DNA from: Cellulosimicrobium cellulans | GTDB taxonomy: Bacteria > Actinomycetota > Actinomycetes > Actinomycetales > Cellulomonadaceae | Length of the DNA stretch: 64,000 nt | Direction of reading: 5' to 3' | NCBI RefSeq assembly: GCF_006539945.1 | Contig: NZ_BJNZ01000008.1 | Coordinates: forward strand, 1 to 64,000 | Shown: in pieces, positions 63,069-64,000 of the stretch | Position numbering within the stretch: position 1 is the first letter of the stretch | How the letters are laid out: each line of letters begins with the position of its first letter | The notes under the pieces: generated by a model | The model's database searches: none | Seen by the model: only the letters and a program-made list of their open reading frames with translations | What the model was told of the DNA's origin: nothing | Translations under genes and position numbers: made by a program

Positions 63069-64000
63069 TCAGCCGCGGCGGCGACGGCGACGCCGACCGT
63101 GCGCGGAGACCGCGACCCCCGTCGGCAGGACGATGCGCGGGTCCAGGCGCCGCGGCACACCCGCGAGGAAGAGCGCGAACACGGCAGGACGGCGCTGCGC
63201 GAGCTCGAGCCGACCGCCGTCGGACGCCGCGAGGTCGCGCGCGAGCGCGAGCCCCAGGCCGGTCCCGGCACCGGAGGTCACCTCGCGCTCGAAGATGCGC
63301 GGCGCCAGCTCGTCGGGGACGCCGGCGCCCTCGTCCGAGACCTCCGTGACGATCGCCCCGCTCGTGCCGGACGGGCGCGCGCGGACCGTCGTCGTCCCGC
63401 CGCCGTGCTTGAGCGAGTTCTCGATGAGCGTCGCCAGGACCTGCGCGAGCGCCCCGGGCGTCGCGAGCACCTGGTACTCCGCGGGGACGTCGACGACGAG
63501 CTCGCGCCCCGCCTTGGTGAACGTCGGGACCCACTCCTCCTCCTGCTGGTGCACGACGTCGAGCAGGTTCACGGCCTCCGTCGTGCCGCCCTGGGCGCGA
63601 CGCGAGGACGCCAGGAGGTCGTCGACGACGCCGACCAGGCGCTCGACCTGCTCGAGCGAGATCCGGGCCTCCTCCTGCACGGCCGGGTCGTCCGAGGCCA
63701 TCGAGATCTCCTCGAGCCGCATGCTGAGCGCCGTGAGCGGCGTGCGGAGCTGGTGGGAGGCGTCCGCCGCGAACTGGCGCTCCGCGGCGAGGCGCCCCGC
63801 GAGGCGGTCGGAGCTGCGGGCGAGCTCGGCGGCGACGAGGTCGATCTCCTCGACCCCTGACGGCTCGAGCCGCGGGCGCACCTGCCCCGAGCCGAGCTGC
63901 TCGGCGGAGGCCGCGAGGTAGACCAGGGGCGCGGCGATGCGGTTGGCCTGCCACACCGCCATGCCGATGCCCGCCGCGAACGCGACGATGGCGGCGGCCA
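63069..64000 (-). CDS. sensor histidine kinase (partial, N-terminus beyond window)
   Basis: At least 310 residues; the frame is open to the window end. The first visible part is the end of a membrane helix (AAAIVAFAAGIGMAVWQANR), then a HAMP-like linker (PLVYLAASAEQLGSG). The phospho-His box is FAADASHQLRTPLTALSMRL, then the HATPase N-box LIENSLKHGG, DEGAGVP and GTGLGLALARDLA. The C-terminus is strongly basic (RRRRRRR). It is the EnvZ/PhoR-like HisKA class, different from the kinase at 6014-7525. Its response regulator is expected upstream, outside the window. Confidence 0.93.
   Translation of the reverse strand, partial: AAAIVAFAAGIGMAVWQANRIAAPLVYLAASAEQLGSGQVRPRLEPSGVEEIDLVAAELARSSDRLAGRLAAERQFAADASHQLRTPLTALSMRLEEISMASDDPAVQEEARISLEQVERLVGVVDDLLASSRRAQGGTTEAVNLLDVVHQQEEEWVPTFTKAGRELVVDVPAEYQVLATPGALAQVLATLIENSLKHGGGTTTVRARPSGTSGAIVTEVSDEGAGVPDELAPRIFEREVTSGAGTGLGLALARDLAASDGGRLELAQRRPAVFALFLAGVPRRLDPRIVLPTGVAVSAHGRRRRRRRG

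Overview
The window is about 73% G+C by eye. It has the gene content of a high-GC Gram-positive actinomycete, most likely a Micrococcales member of the Cellulomonas/Cellulosimicrobium type. That placement is an inference from family content: WhiB, DUF3499, DUF5719, TIGR03089, GlfT2, SpoIIM/RDD, LCP enzymes, and many GTG starts with TAnnnT boxes. I see no transposase, phage gene, rRNA, tRNA or CRISPR array. 54 protein genes are supported, the last cut by the window edge. Genes are dense and often overlap by 4 bp (ATGA/GTGA).

Layout. 1-316 is non-coding with a 21-bp tandem array. 317-9834 carries a small membrane peptide, a winged-helix protein, divergent SpoIIM/RDD membrane proteins, an acyltransferase, a two-component system, a small membrane protein and S-adenosylhomocysteinase (ahcY). 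9835-10415 is the longest gene-free stretch. 10416-13689 is a glycine-betaine type ABC operon, and 13764-15923 is a large sugar O-acyltransferase.

15983-23333 is a wall-polysaccharide module: an ABC-2 polysaccharide exporter (Wzt/Wzm), a clear GlfT2 galactofuranosyltransferase, a LicD-methyltransferase fusion, a short coiled-coil protein, a GlfT1-like glycosyltransferase and a LicC-like nucleotidyltransferase. 23422-28642 holds Trm112, phosphomannomutase and rmlB/A/D/C (dTDP-L-rhamnose). 28647-36279 is a conserved actinobacterial block: DUF3499, a metallopeptidase-like protein with a degenerate active site, DUF5719, a giant membrane glycosyltransferase, WhiB and TIGR03089.

36359-57639 is a second glycan island. 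It has Glf (UDP-galactofuranose), a DUF6541 membrane protein, a complete pseudaminic-acid-type set (pseI, fused pseG-pseH, an SpsF-type cytidylyltransferase, pseB, pseC), a Wzx flippase, an unrecognised candidate transferase, two secreted peptidoglycan enzymes with related repeat propellers, a GtrB-like pair, two more GT2 enzymes and a CDP-glycerol-type transferase. 57785-64000 has two LCP wall-polymer ligases, purE/purK, a GtrA flippase and a partial sensor kinase.

How it fits together. The order ahcY ... manB ... DUF3499 ... metallopeptidase ... whiB ... TIGR03089 ... LCP ... purE/purK ... GtrA resembles a backbone I know from Mycobacterium, with glycan modules inserted between its parts. 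The modules would supply dTDP-rhamnose, UDP-Galf and a CMP-nonulosonate, assemble and decorate a galactan-like polymer and a nonulosonic-acid polymer, export them by ABC and Wzx routes, and attach them to peptidoglycan with LCP enzymes. At least eight starts sit 6-8 bases after a TAnnnT box, which suggests widespread leaderless transcription.
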